Shown here piece by piece: positions 1 to 13,200 of a DNA stretch of 64,000 bases. Where the stretch lies: NCBI GenBank assembly GCA_004352715.1, contig SCFE01000101.1, forward strand, positions 937,244 to 1,001,243. The letters are read 5' to 3'. This stretch comes from Hofstenia miamia (Eukaryota > Xenacoelomorpha > Acoela). Below the pieces are notes generated by a model. The model saw nothing but the letters and a program-made list of their open reading frames with translations, was not told where the DNA came from and did no database searches. The position numbers and the translations under genes were made by a program. Numbering within the stretch: position 1 is the first letter of the stretch; every line of letters begins with the position of its first letter.

Positions 1-1588
1 AATGTGATGGAGCTAAATTTGAGAAACATTGGTTCACACTTATTCGAATAGAGAATTGGCCGGCCCAGTAGTTGAAGAAGACGGATAGCCTACCTGCCTG
101 TGCATGGATATACACCATAACACAACATTAGTAATTAATTATAGATACGAAAATTATGGAGGAATTTTACTAAATTACAAACACATAGTAACTTCTCTAT
201 CCTCTCTAACAAGTAATATATACAACAACATGCAGCATTCGTAATATTTCATTATTCATAAATTACCTCTATTCTCTACACGTGTTTTCATTCTTAACTC
301 ACATTAAAATCTAAATTTGAAAGCATTTTTGAACTAAAATCTTATGAAAAATATATTTTCAAACTTAGATATCAATATTTAATTATCTTAATTTTTAAAG
401 TTAGGGAACATAGAAATGTTAGTTTCTCAAAATATTGTTTTATGCTGATAAGTCCATTTGATACAAAAGTGCCGAAATATTCTGAAAAAAAGTTGTTGAA
501 GGACAATGAGAAAGAAGGTGTTTAGAACACCGTTTCAACCCGTGTTTAAAACATTATATGTTTTTTCCAGGCAACGCTGTATATACATATATTCAGAGAG
601 GAAATTTCGGCAAAATTTCGTCCCAATACTAGTCCCATGGGATGAGTGGGACAGCTTTCCTTGTCCCATCCTATCCCACGCTACAAACTCTGCAATTTGT
701 TCTGAACAAACTTAGGGTGCAGCCCCTGCTGAAGACGAAAGTGTGACAGTTTTACCTTCTCTAAAAGCTCGGATAACCATCCAGAACATTTTCTGACACA
801 CTTTGTGAATTACACTTTTGCATGATTTAAATTGCATAGGATATGGAAGCATTGTCGTTTTTTGTTAATCAAATGATGTTGATACTAATTCGTCAATACA
901 CATCTATGAACAGAAAATTGAGAGAACCAAATATATCTATGAAATAGCTGATGACCTCTATTGAATTTCAGTTGGCGAAGAGACTTTATAATCAACACAT
1001 CATTGTTGATTTGTTTTGGAACACCAAATGTAGAATTAGGCTTTTTCTGGCAATTGAGCACATATAAATGTAGGCACAACTTAACTAACATGGAATTCAA
1101 TTGTAAGCATGCAGCAATTTGAGGGAAGGCTACAACATTACTGATGACAACTTTTTTGCATTTCTATCAGTGCGCAGACATGCATCAACAGGAATATCCT
1201 GCATCATAATAATTACCCTAGTGAAAAAGGTTGAAATATTTGGCAAATAAATTCCAAATCAGTTCCAAATTCTTGGATTTTACTTGCAAATCGGTTTGAA
1301 AGATTTGGCAATTATTAGCAAACTTTCCAAATTTTGGGCTAAGAGAATTTTTAAGAATTTATGAAATACATTAGTCAATCACTCATTCACTTATGCAAAT
1401 TTTATAACTTTCAGCAGCTTTAATTATTTAATACACCAGTTGAACATAAAAATGTAGAAGATCACAAATGATAATACTAGTACATAACTCGAAGAGTTGT
1501 TATCTAGAATTCACAAATACCGAAATGATTTCCTATGATAAACTGGTACAGAAGGTTTTTTACAAAAAGAACAATGCAAACAAAAATT
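1..1588. other. AT-rich non-coding sequence, no gene recognised
   Basis: No exon, RNA gene or mobile-element protein was recognised here. The open frames at 506-715 (+) and 885-1100 (-) are short and show no family resemblance. A slightly GC-richer patch at about 620-690 holds an imperfect inverted arrangement of the word GTCCCA and its near-complement and may be the end of a small DNA element. The stretch could be intron or upstream flank of the FN3-cadherin gene. Confidence 0.5.
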
Positions 1589-1790
1589 AAAAACATATTA
1601 TCAGGTACCTAGGATGAAATCTCGTGCAGTTACTGAAGGTACTTTGGACTCACCTTCATTATGTTTATTAATGTTAAATGATTTGGGCGGTTGCCTTCAA
1701 AATAACTTCTTTATAAAATCAAAAACAAAATTATCAGGTACCGAGGATGAAATCTCGTTGAGTGACTGAGGGTACTTTGGACTCACCTTC
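1589..1790. repeat. Two direct copies of a ~70-bp sequence, 132 bp apart
   Basis: Copy 1 (1589-1658) and copy 2 (1721-1790) both contain TTATCAGGTACC, GGATGAAATCTCGT and GGTACTTTGGACTCACCTTC in the same order. A few substitutions separate them and there is unrelated spacer between. No protein is encoded. This looks like a small tandem or dispersed repeat remnant. Confidence 0.75.
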
Positions 1791-1909
1791 CGCTTTAGTG
1801 AAATATATTTATTTTGGTTAATTCTAATTTTTTACATAGAAGTAGGAAGCCAATCACAATTGAAAAAGGCACACAAAATGATAGACAAATAGTATCTATC
1901 ACTAATACA

Positions 1910-2075
1910 GCTTGATGCGGAGGAGTGAATTCTGCTCCGGGGGAATAATTAAATCGAGATAATGCGGCTACTAAAGCGGAGCACGTCCGAACGCCCTTAA
2001 TGCGGCTAGCCGCATCATTCGCTTTTTACCGGATCATCCGCCTCGTGTGAAAGGCCCTATCGAGTGCTCGGGCTT
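1910..2075. repeat. GC-rich patch with GATGCGG / CCGCATC inverted words, possible DNA-element remnant
   Basis: This short block is far richer in G+C and CpG than its surroundings. GATGCGG near its left end is matched by CCGCATC further right, and GATCATCCGCC follows. The composition and inverted words suggest a small non-autonomous DNA transposon or SINE-like insertion. No family was recognised and no target duplication was identified. Confidence 0.35.
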
Positions 2076-2438
2076 TACTTTTAAGCAGAAAAACAACCCG
2101 TTCACATTAAAAAAACAATGTGAGAATTATTGTTTGCCTGAATTTGTTTATTATTGCTGAACAAACTATGTGAACATTGGTAGAAATTATGAATACAAAA
2201 CGTTTTCGGCAGATGCCGAAAATTTCAGGCATTTTCAAAAATGGCATGTTTTCGGGCAATTTATCTTGGTTATCATAGAAAATTGTATGCTGGCAGCAAG
2301 AATTTAATCAATGCATTGCCATATGAACCACCTTATTAAATATAGGTATATGTTGTGTGGTCTGGAATTTTATTTATTTAGCGAGCCGTAGATATTAAAG
2401 CATATCTGATATCAGATAAATTCGAGAAATTGTTTTAG

Positions 2439-2564
2439 CTCCTACGGCACCTACCATAGCTATTACTAGCCAAACTCATGACACGATTGGCTTCACTATC
2501 ACTCCAACATCGCCAACTCCTACTTTTCAAGCATGCATATACAAATCAGGAGGAACGTGTACAT
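2439..2564 (+). pseudogene. FN3 exon, 5' half only, ends at a single N
   Basis: A TTTTAG acceptor is followed by an open phase-1 frame encoding [10 protein letters not shown], then [12 protein letters not shown]. This matches the first half of the intact FN3 exons, including the paired cysteines. At 2565 there is an N, and the sequence after it is a gypsy-type protease rather than the second FN3 half. Either a retroelement interrupted the exon or the N marks an assembly join, with the rest of the exon missing from this sequence. Confidence 0.7.
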
Positions 2565-5500
2565 NACATATTTAATGCCACTGTTGACACTGGAGCTGCT
2601 GCCTACATCATCAGTGACAAATGCTGCTGAGGGCTGTGTTTCAGCCGAGAATCCTTAGATCCATCTTGTGTCAAACTCATTGATGCTTCAGGAAACCCTC
2701 TCTCCCTCAAAGGGAAATTACGGGATGCTTTGATTAGAATTCATGCAGAACCATTTGAGGTGGATCTTCTGGTCATTGATACTTCAGATCACTGACTCCC
2801 TTACGACCTCATATTGGGAAATGATTTCCTAGAAAGGAACTCTTGTGTAATCAATTATAAGAATAACACAATAGCCATTAAAGATCAGGAGGCCACCCAA
2901 CTCACTACCATCCCTGAGAAGGAGATCATTTTTAATCTAAGCATATTTTTTGGAATTTTTTCGACGAACTATCATAATCTTTATCAAACGAAATTTTATT
3001 TGGAATAATGTGAAAAGATTTTAGAAGTAATCATAAATTATAGATTCAAATAAATATAGTTGAAAATCGACATGTATTTTTCATTTTTCTTTTCCACTAT
3101 TTGTATTTGTCTAAATTTATGCTATTCAGTCTTAGTTCTAAACTTTCCATTTACGCATAAAAGACCAACTTAAAATATTTAGCACCATCAGCACCAACGA
3201 TATCTATTGGAACACAGACAAAGGATAGCATTGGAATCACTTTCGTTGAAGGTTCACAATCTACTTCCTTTAAAGCATGCATATTTCTAATAAGTTCAGG
3301 ATCGTGTACGTATGGAACTGCATCAAGTCCTCACACATTTTCCTCATTACCCTCTAGTAGTGCGGGTTACACAATACAGGTTTTCGGGATTTATCAATCT
3401 CTAGATGGTGATGTAGCAACCGAATCCCCAGCATATACAGGTGGGCTTTTTTATTATTTTGAATATATATATACATTTAAAAAATAATTGCCTGTTATGC
3501 ATTTATATTCTTACATATGAAATGAACTCTTGCAAGTGAATTATGTGAAAATGCTTTGTTTCTGCTGTAAACCAAGCCTACGTTTTGATAATGTTTATTA
3601 AATAACGAAAATCAGTGCTTTAAAATATTAATAATTATTAAACAAATACTGATCTAACTCATCGCTTGATTTGAGAAAGATCCAAGACATTAAGTAATAC
3701 CAATGAATTTCTGTTTTCCCTATCAGCAAATGATTAATGTTAATGAACATTTTATTGAACAAAAATCCATAACCTCAAATCATAGTCAAAGTTTCGCGTC
3801 GGGTCGGGTTCGAGTAGTAAATATTCTGATCGGGTCATGTTCGTTTCCATATTTGCCTGATATTGTCATTCTCTACAATTGAGTAGGTATATGTCTACAA
3901 ATTGAACATTAAGATGTGCCATATCGTGGGTCTGGAGCCAAAGTGTAATAGGTGTAAAATTTAAGTATTGAGATATACATGTTTTGTGTTTAGTGAATCC
4001 CGCAGAAGGTCTTTTTGTGTGCACATGTTACACTTTTGCAGAAGATAAAAACCCAAACTGAGGTTTTAGAAACAAAGTAAGACATGAAATCTGATCAAAG
4101 AGCCAAAAAAGTAAAAACGTGAAAATGTGACTTGTTACAGTTTTGCTCCGGCCCACGATATATTATTTACAATGTGTTAGAAAAACTTTACGATTAAGCA
4201 TATCCAAAACCCAAATGTTACACAAAATTGACAAAATCCGATATTTCAATATTGCCTATATGAAATTTTCTGAAGTTACAATGCATTATATAGGACCAAT
4301 GAAAATCGACAAAAATTTTTTCATCAATTCAACTTTTGAATAATCTAGTGATAATAAAACAACCCCAAAGTAGACCTACAATCCCACAGTAATATCTCCT
4401 GAGGTAATAAATGAAATCGAATAAACACTTAAATGTCCATTTCCTACTATGATTTTCACAAAGATGTCTTAATTCATATTTTACCAAAAATTAACAAATA
4501 ACCAAGCAATGACTAGATAAATCAATATTCCATAAGAGTAAATTTAAGTACTTTACGCCGTATACCTACAACTACACCACCTTACTTAGCATTGAAGGAA
4601 AACTGGCAGGCCAGTTTCTCTAAGTTAAATAATTATTAAAAAAGAATTTCGATAAAATCGGACATGATTCCTAAGGCTACAGTTAGACTAGGTGATTGGT
4701 CACCCGTGCTCTGTCAGATTTTGGTAAAATCGCACGTCTAACCACCAGGAGAATTAGCGATGTCACGTGATTTTGTCACTTTTCTTTCTACTAATCACGT
4801 AGTCTAACCGTGGTCTAAGCCGTTTGAAGTGGTCAAGTGCTAAAATAATGTATGCGATTGTTTGTTGTTTTTCCCAATTATAAATTCTATTCTCAGTTTT
4901 TTTGCTATTCTACATGTATGTTATGTTTTTCCGAATAATTAAATCACGATAATCTTCAGAGCGAAACCATTTTTTCTGTTGTTGAAATAGATAAATTTGC
5001 TTAAATATTATTTTCTTATTATTCCAAGCTTTATGCAGCATGCATAATGTTGGATTGTGAACGAGATATATTGGGTTAAAAAACGTTATATCACGTTTTT
5101 GTTTCATGACCAGACTGTTACTAAATGTTAAAAAATATTTTAGCACCCACAGCACCAAATGTAATTATTGGAATTGTCACTGCAAATAGCATTACTCTTT
5201 CATTCACTGAAACATCTACAACTGATACTTTTGAAGCATGTATATACCTATCATCTGGATCGTGTTCATACACAACTATTGCAAGTCCCTATACATTTTC
5301 CTCATCTGCTAGTAAAGATTACACTGTAGATGTCAAAGCTGTTTATCAATCGCTAGATAGTGAAGTGACTAGAAACTCCCCAGTATATACTCGTAAGTTT
5401 CTAATTATTGTTAATAGCACTATTTTATTTGCTATATATAATATATATATATATGGTGTCCCAAAAAGATGTATACACACTTTAAATAATTGTAAACCAG

Positions 5501-7250
5501 GTGTTTNTTTATGAAACAATATCTAGTGATTCGACCTTCCAAACACCGATATATACTGGTATGCCATTGAAAATGTAGCTTATATATATATGTATATAAA
5601 TATATATATAATAAAAGAACATATGTGGAGTCATTTTAATTCAGAAATATTTTTACATGCATGCCAACCAAAAACAAATAATTTTGAAATAATCATTAAG
5701 CATCAAGAAACAAAAATAGNNTTGTTTAATGTTCAACATGTAAAAAAATACAAACTACTCTTCTGTCTGGATCATCGTCATTAAGAGCATGGACTAATCT
5801 TGGAATGTAACTTTTCCATTTACAACCTTTCATGATGCGATGGACAGATGATTTTGAAATACCTACCTCACGACTGGCTTGCCGCACAGACTTTCTTGGA
5901 CTTCGCTGAAGCGTTTCAAGTACTCTTTCTTCCTTTGTAGGACTTGTCGATGTACGTGGTCTTCCGGAATGCTTTCTGGAGACGTTCTAAACAGTTCTAT
6001 TAGCTTCAAACTTATCTCTAATTCGAGTGATGGTAACTCGTGTTGGTGGTTCTTTTTGAAACATCCTCGTAAACTGTCTTTACACTTCTACTGCGTTTTC
6101 ATGCTTCCAGTAACATTTTAAAATGAATTTTCTTTCTTCAAAGTTGTGTCTGGTTGCCATCATTTGGATCGATGGGTTTAATCTGCAAAGAAAAAACAAA
6201 ATTTTGAGTTATCAGCTGATAAAAGGTGTATACATCTTTTTGGAACACCCTGTATACATTAGACTTCTTAAAAGGCTCTGCTTTGTTTACATAATTCAAA
6301 ATGAATGTTTTTATTGTTAAGTTTATTGTTTGCGGTGTTAAATCGACAATATAATCAATGTATTAGGAACATAAACCAAGCATCGGTGTAATAATTTTTT
6401 CTTAAAACCAAAGATTGTCAATTATATAAAAACAACCTGCCTACAAGAAACAGGTCAACAATTAATAAAATAACAATGTAATAAGAATAAACAACTACTA
6501 ATTTTTTTAACATGGGGTAAGATTATGGTTAGGGTACTATTTAGCTTAAAGTTAGTGTTGTATTTAGGGTTGTCTTGGGTTAGGGTTAGGGATATAGTTA
6601 GGGTTATCCTTTGGGATATGGTTTGGGTTAGGGTTAAGGTTATAATTATTATTTTGATAAATTAGCTTATTTTTGCAAAAATCGCAAAAGTACAAAAATT
6701 TTATTTTGGTGGGATTTTTTTCAAATCGGGCCCGTCGTAGCAACCTAAACTGATTGAACTTAATTTCACTTTTGGATTCATTTTGGATTATGACCAAACA
6801 TCATTTATTTGTTTTTTATTGCTTTTAAGTTAAAAATTGTTTCCTTCGGGGAATCACTCTCAAGTTTTTCCACAGACTCCGAATCTAAGTTTTGAATAAA
6901 TCCACCTCTAAGCACTCTAAAAACTCAATTTACGTAATTTCAATAAGCTGCAAGTATTATACTAGCAAGTTGCAACATTTGTGGCGGTATTTGAACAATA
7001 CCAAATAGGGGTTTACATATATGTATATATGATTCACACATTTCAAAATTCCACAGGAACCTACAAATGGACGGTTACTCGAAAAACCGATTTCAGGTTT
7101 CTCTATGCTAATTAATTATTGATTCCAACAATCATTGAATTGAGTTTTGATTAGTGATGAGCACATAGAGGGTTTATAATGCCGCACCCGTCAATCAAAA
7201 TATAAATTTTTTATACAACTAACTTCACTTGTATCATAGTTCAACATTAT

Positions 7251-7288
<38 letters not shown>

Positions 7289-10200
7289 CTACTACTAAGC
7301 TTTATTAAGCTGTAGATAAATATACAATGATATAGAATAACATAAATATAAAAAGCATTTTAATATTTACAAAAATTAAATGATTTTTTGGAGTCACTGC
7401 CTAAACATAAAAATAATCGTTTACATCCATTACTTTCATATGAATTTTCTAAAATTCATAAAGAATATCGTACATTTTCTTTTTGCTAATTCTCGGATTT
7501 CCAAAGAAATCAAGGTTGTATTTCTGAATTAAATAATTCGCAATGCAGCAAATTCTATTAAAGTACCAATGATCACTAGTATTTTTCTTTGTTTTCTTTA
7601 TAAAAAACAGTAGAATTTTAGTATACTATACCCAGATCACTCTTTATTTAAGGGTATCAGGCAGTTTAAATCAATTGATGCGGAAACTTTTTAAAATTTG
7701 AAATCGAATTGCTGCTATTGTTATAGTTAAATAACCATTTCTTGTATTATGATGTTATGTAAGATAATTTTATTTAAGAAAAATTTATAAAGTATTATAT
7801 ATTTTTTTTACAGAGAAGGATGCTTTCCTGTTGCTTGAAAATCCAATGCTTTTTCATCCTAAACCTCATCAGTGAATTAACTTTGCAATAACAATTTGTG
7901 CATCAACATTTGGTTCTTTCTTCATTAACTGTATATGATTAACTTACTATGCTTATTGCAACCATATTTTGGAATTATTTTTTGCCTCCTTCGACGCCTA
8001 CTGTAAACATTGAGATTCAATATGACCAAGATGTCAACATGTACTTCTTCGAAACACACATGTACTTAAAGGCTTCTGTTGCAGTAATATTTTTGGATAA
8101 AATTGATTTTTATATTGCATAAAAAATAAATACTTGAAAATAAACGAGAGAATAATTATAATTCTATTTCTGAATAATTTTATTAATGAAATGGTCATGC
8201 TATTTATCACATTTTCTTCTTTTATACCTAATCAGGGTTAAAAACATTATTTAGCTCCATCGGCACCAACTGTAAATATTCAAAGTCAAAATGAGGATAG
8301 CATTGTCATCACAATCACTGCAGGATCTGCATCTGACACTATTAAAGCATGCATATACCCAACTGCTTCTGGATCATGTTCATATGCAACTGTAACAAGT
8401 CCTCATACTTTTTCCCCCTTAACTACTAGTGAAAATTACACAATTGATGTCAAAGCGGTTTATCAAACTCTAGATAGTGAAATAATAAGCATGCAAGCAA
8501 CTACAGGTAAATAATAATAGTAATAATAATGATATATATATATATATATAAACATTGTATTACATTGTATTGTATTGAATCCACGCTTTACTTCCAGTCC
8601 ATTGCACAAAGTGCATTGCAAAACGGAAAATTGTAAATATTAAATAAAATCATTGCTATAAGAATCGGGAGAGAGTTCCATTATTAAGGCATTTTAACGC
8701 TGCTGGCAAAAAAGTTTTACTATGTCTTGCATCTTTCTTCATTCTAGAATGACATGAGTGTTGCGTTTGGAGAACATCTTTTTTCATGCAGATGATGATC
8801 ACATTTATTACAAATTTTCCAAGCATATTTTGGTTAAACAGTTTACTAAGAAAAAATAATTTAAGTGGCTTTCCCAAAAATGTTTTGTTGTTTACGTTAA
8901 TATCTGGTACCCAGACAACAGAAGCGGAAGTGTATGTCAGTTTGATGTATGCCCTGAAAATCATCCATTGCTTAGCCTTTGACAGTAATTCAATAAAATG
9001 CGACATTGATAGTACTGAAGGCAAAGCTTTATTAACGATATAGTCCACATGATCATTCCAATTTAATCTTTGTTTAACTTAATACCGAGATTTATTATTT
9101 GAGTAGCAGTCAGACGTGCTAGGTTTTTACATTTAATTGTTGTTTAATAATGGCAACATTTTTTTCATTTTTTGATATTAGGATACTTAAAAACTAATAG
9201 ACTTGTGCATAGTAGTTAGTACTTAAAGTTTTTCACATTAACGTTGTCTCTTCGTTTTTGCTGGTACTCTTAAAGTTTGAATTCCTAATTTCCTAATATA
9301 ACTGTTAGGATCTAGCTTCTAACTTAACATTTCTGACATTTGCATTGCACTTTTATTCACCGCAAAATGCGTGGTAAAATTATTTCCTTCTAAATTCAAA
9401 AAATTTTGTTTCAAAATTCCTGGAAAAAATTCCATAGAAAAAAAATTGCGTATTTCTTCAATTATCAAAGCAAACTGTATCTTAATCATTTCACATTATT
9501 GGGTCATTAGCAAAACCAGGGCGCGCTTCTAAAGCAACGGATCGTGCCCAAACAGATTTAGCCCGTCTTTCCAGAATTTGCCCACATTCGACGTCAAAAC
9601 TTTTGAAAAGTGATTGGAGCCATTGATACTTGGTGCTTGATTCCACAATTAAACAAATATGGGCTTTATGGTCGCAGAGCGCTCCGAAAACCACTTTTAT
9701 TACGCAAAAATATAAACTCCGACAGGGCAAGGTTAATATCTTCGAATAAACGTTGTGTGCAACACTCAGGAAGACATTTGCAGTTTGTCAGAAGGCCGAA
9801 ATTATTTAAAATCCAAGATTTATCAAATAAAGTTCAAGATGGTTCCACACAATTGATGGCTTTTGCGCTTTGAAAATTTGTCAGGATGGATGGGAATATG
9901 ACTTGAAGTAAATATTTTAAAGATCCATGTACATTCTCTGCTAGATGAAAACAGCATGTTCCAACAGAACAATGCATATGCATATGCCAGAAGTCATGAC
10001 GTACATGGACAAATCTGGGATTATGTTAATAAATGACTGGCAAGCAAGATTACCTGATCTTAATATCATCGAAAACTTATTGGAAGTTCTAAGAAGTCGA
10101 AATGGAGGAATCAAATTCGAAAATTTTTATCTATTGTAGCAAAATCTTGAATAAAACGAGGCAAAAAATCAATTAATGCAACTTATAAATATTGTATTCC

Positions 10201-13200
10201 ACGATTTAGGGAGTGATTACCAAGGTTACCGTGGATCTGGATTTAGATATGGTTTGATCCGATCCCTGGCTATTAATTGATTATTGTGGATGAAAAATAT
10301 AAGGTAAAGGATAATTTATTCTTTCTTATGGTTAGTTTTTAAGTATTGTAGCTAAAATGAGCAATGAAAATACACTTTCAATAATTTTGTTGTACAAATC
10401 GGAGAATATTATCCGTATTTATCAATAATAAAATAATTGAAGTCCATTAGTCTTTAAAAGTTTCAAAGATCAGACGTTTGCTTCTTAATTTGTTCCTTAA
10501 ATCTGTCCATTTGGCATTGGAAAACCATCAGAAGCGAAATTCAATTCCTCATTAATAAATATTTCAATAACTTCACCTGAATTTCTGTTTTCGCCATCAT
10601 TTGAATTTTATCAGAAATTATTGTCCAAAAGTGTGGTTAAATCAATAATATACTACATCAATTATGGCATCACAGTATGCACATATTAATGAATGTGATA
10701 TGCATGAATCCAATTAATGTGACCTATTGCGCAAATTTCCAATGCTCGTTTTCACTGAATTTCATTATTGGGTAAGCATAAACTTTTTAAAATTCATATA
10801 ATTTGATAGCCTGGTAAAATTAATATCAGTTTCAATAAAATTGTGTAACAGAAATTGCACATATAATTATGATCCATTCAATATCTCTAAAACGGAAGCT
10901 CTTCTTTTTTTGTTCCTCTAAGACCTTCATACTTCCTGTATTCTATTTTAATGGTACTCAAATTCATTTTAATCCTAATGTCTTTGATAGTGGTGTAATA
11001 ATTTCCTCCTCACTTTCCTGATCAAAACAAGTTTCATTAAAAACTAAGAAATTCTCTTCTCTCTATTTCCTTATGTCATCACTGCTGAGTTCACGTAATT
11101 CTCCTTCGAAATTAATTCTCTATAAATCATATTGTCTCTCCACTCTCTGCTATAATTCTCAATGCTAGTATCTAAATTCCTCTTCTAATAAACTTGACAG
11201 ACTCTTGTATTGTGGCCTTGGCTGGATATTCTTTTCTAACCAAGCTTACCTAAAGCTTCTATTTAAAGCTAGACTTTGCCAATTTCCCTGTGCCTCAAGT
11301 TTCTAGATCTCACGTTTCTGAACTAATTACTTCTTGACATTTCTGACTTTGATTTTTCTGATTTTCTTAAATTCTCCAAATCTTTATATAATTCTCGCTT
11401 TTCCTCTAATGTCTTTTTTCATCTCCCTCGCATTTACAAAGCGAGAAATTGATATTTGGTATAACCTTCGGATTTTTAAAAATGAACTCCTCACATTTTT
11501 TTCTTCCTTATCTCACTTGGTCTTCAATATAAATGCGATTTCTTCCCCTTCTGTACCTTCTCCTGTCACTTATTTTGTTCATATTTTTCTCTGTGTAGAT
11601 TTATTTTATTTTTGTTTGTATACAACACTGTGTGATACAATACATTTATATTATTATTATTCTTACTTCTCACAGCTTTATGCTGGTATCCCTCTCAGCT
11701 CGGGGAACTCACCAGTTCTCAGGGAGTCTGAGAGCTTTCCTCAGGACTCTAGCTGTTCCAAANTTCTGAATAAGATTCAAAAAATGACTGCTTCTGTACC
11801 TTCTCCTGTCACTTATTTTGTTCATATTTTTCTCTGTGTAGATTTATTTTATTTTTGTTTGTATACAACACTGTGTGATACAATACATTTATATTATTAT
11901 TATTCTTACTTCTCACAGCTTTATGCTGGTATCCCTCTCAGCTCGGGGAACTCACCAGTTCTCAGGGAGTCTGAGAGCTTTCCTCAGGACTCTAGCTGTT
12001 CCAAACAATACTGCCTTCTGTGCTACTGCCCCTCCCCACTTTGGTACTCCCAACTCCTCCAGGTATTTCTTATGCTTCTTACTCACTGCTCCTAGTGCTC
12101 CTAAAACTACCGAGACTACTTCAACCTTGTTTAGCTTCCACAGCTTTCTATTTCCTCTGCCAACTCCCTGTACTTGTCTATCTTCTCTTTTTCTTTGCTT
12201 TCTAAATTCCTGTCCTTTGGTACTGCTATGTCTATCACTGTTTCTAATCTTTCGTTTTTGTCTACCACTACTATGTCTGGCCTCCATGCTTCTATTACAC
12301 AATGAAAGTTGTTTGCGCCCTACCGCAGGTCTGAGAACTACTTTAATCACTTTTGTATCAATTACGAAGAAAATAAATTTTCTTATTCAAACACTGATGA
12401 TAATCAAATCTTTGAACTAGCATCAATTACGATTGATCAAAGAAAGTAATTAGGAACAAACAATTTAACAAAATCTCTGCAGAAATTCTTTGATCAACTA
12501 TATTCTACCCTTGAAAAACGACGGTATGTTCATCAATTTAATGGGAAATCTAAACGTCTATTCCGAAATACATGAAATAAACAACAATAATACTGCCTTA
12601 AGAGACAAAAATCAAGTACTAAATTACTTAAATTCAACATTCAAAGAGCTTCGACTTTTCAATTTCGTGCTTTATAAGAAATAATAAAATTCTTGTATTC
12701 CCAAACAAACAAAAAATTTTCTTTTAGACTTGCTACAAAAAATGAATTAAACTCCCGCTTACACAATGAGTTTTCCCTCACGACTTCATCTTCATTTCCG
12801 AAGCAATTAACTAAATATAATTTGAGTCTACACGGTAAGTATTCCCCCCTTATGAGTAATAGCAACATTTTCTGAGTTCGTAAGTTTTCCCATATGTCAC
12901 ATAAGAGAAAGACCTAAGGGAAAACTTTTCGTGTAAACGGGGCTTTAGAAAACATTGTTAAGAAAATTGATATCAACATATCAACTGCCTCTTATGATCT
13001 CCCATTTTTCATTATTAAACGTTTTTGCATATTTTGCAGAAAAATTATTAATCACATTCAATCAATATATTATTGAATGTGAATTTCAGGCCTTCCTAAA
13101 AAATCAGATATATCACCTATATATGTATAAAAAGGTGACAAGCGCTTAATATCATAGACCCAGTTGTATTACACATCCTTTCAGCAAGCATTCCTTAAAT

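Noticed and set aside
11334-12095. 253-codon plus-strand open frame
   Set aside because: It is antisense to the LINE tail at 11548-12350, contains the suspect 215-bp repeat twice and reads through an N; no protein similarity.
11875-12420. 181-codon plus-strand open frame
   Set aside because: Antisense shadow of the LINE C-terminal frame on the minus strand.
12490-12684. Possible LINE endonuclease block ([12 protein letters not shown])
   Set aside because: Resemblance to GDFN is limited to a few residues and neighbouring endonuclease motifs are absent.
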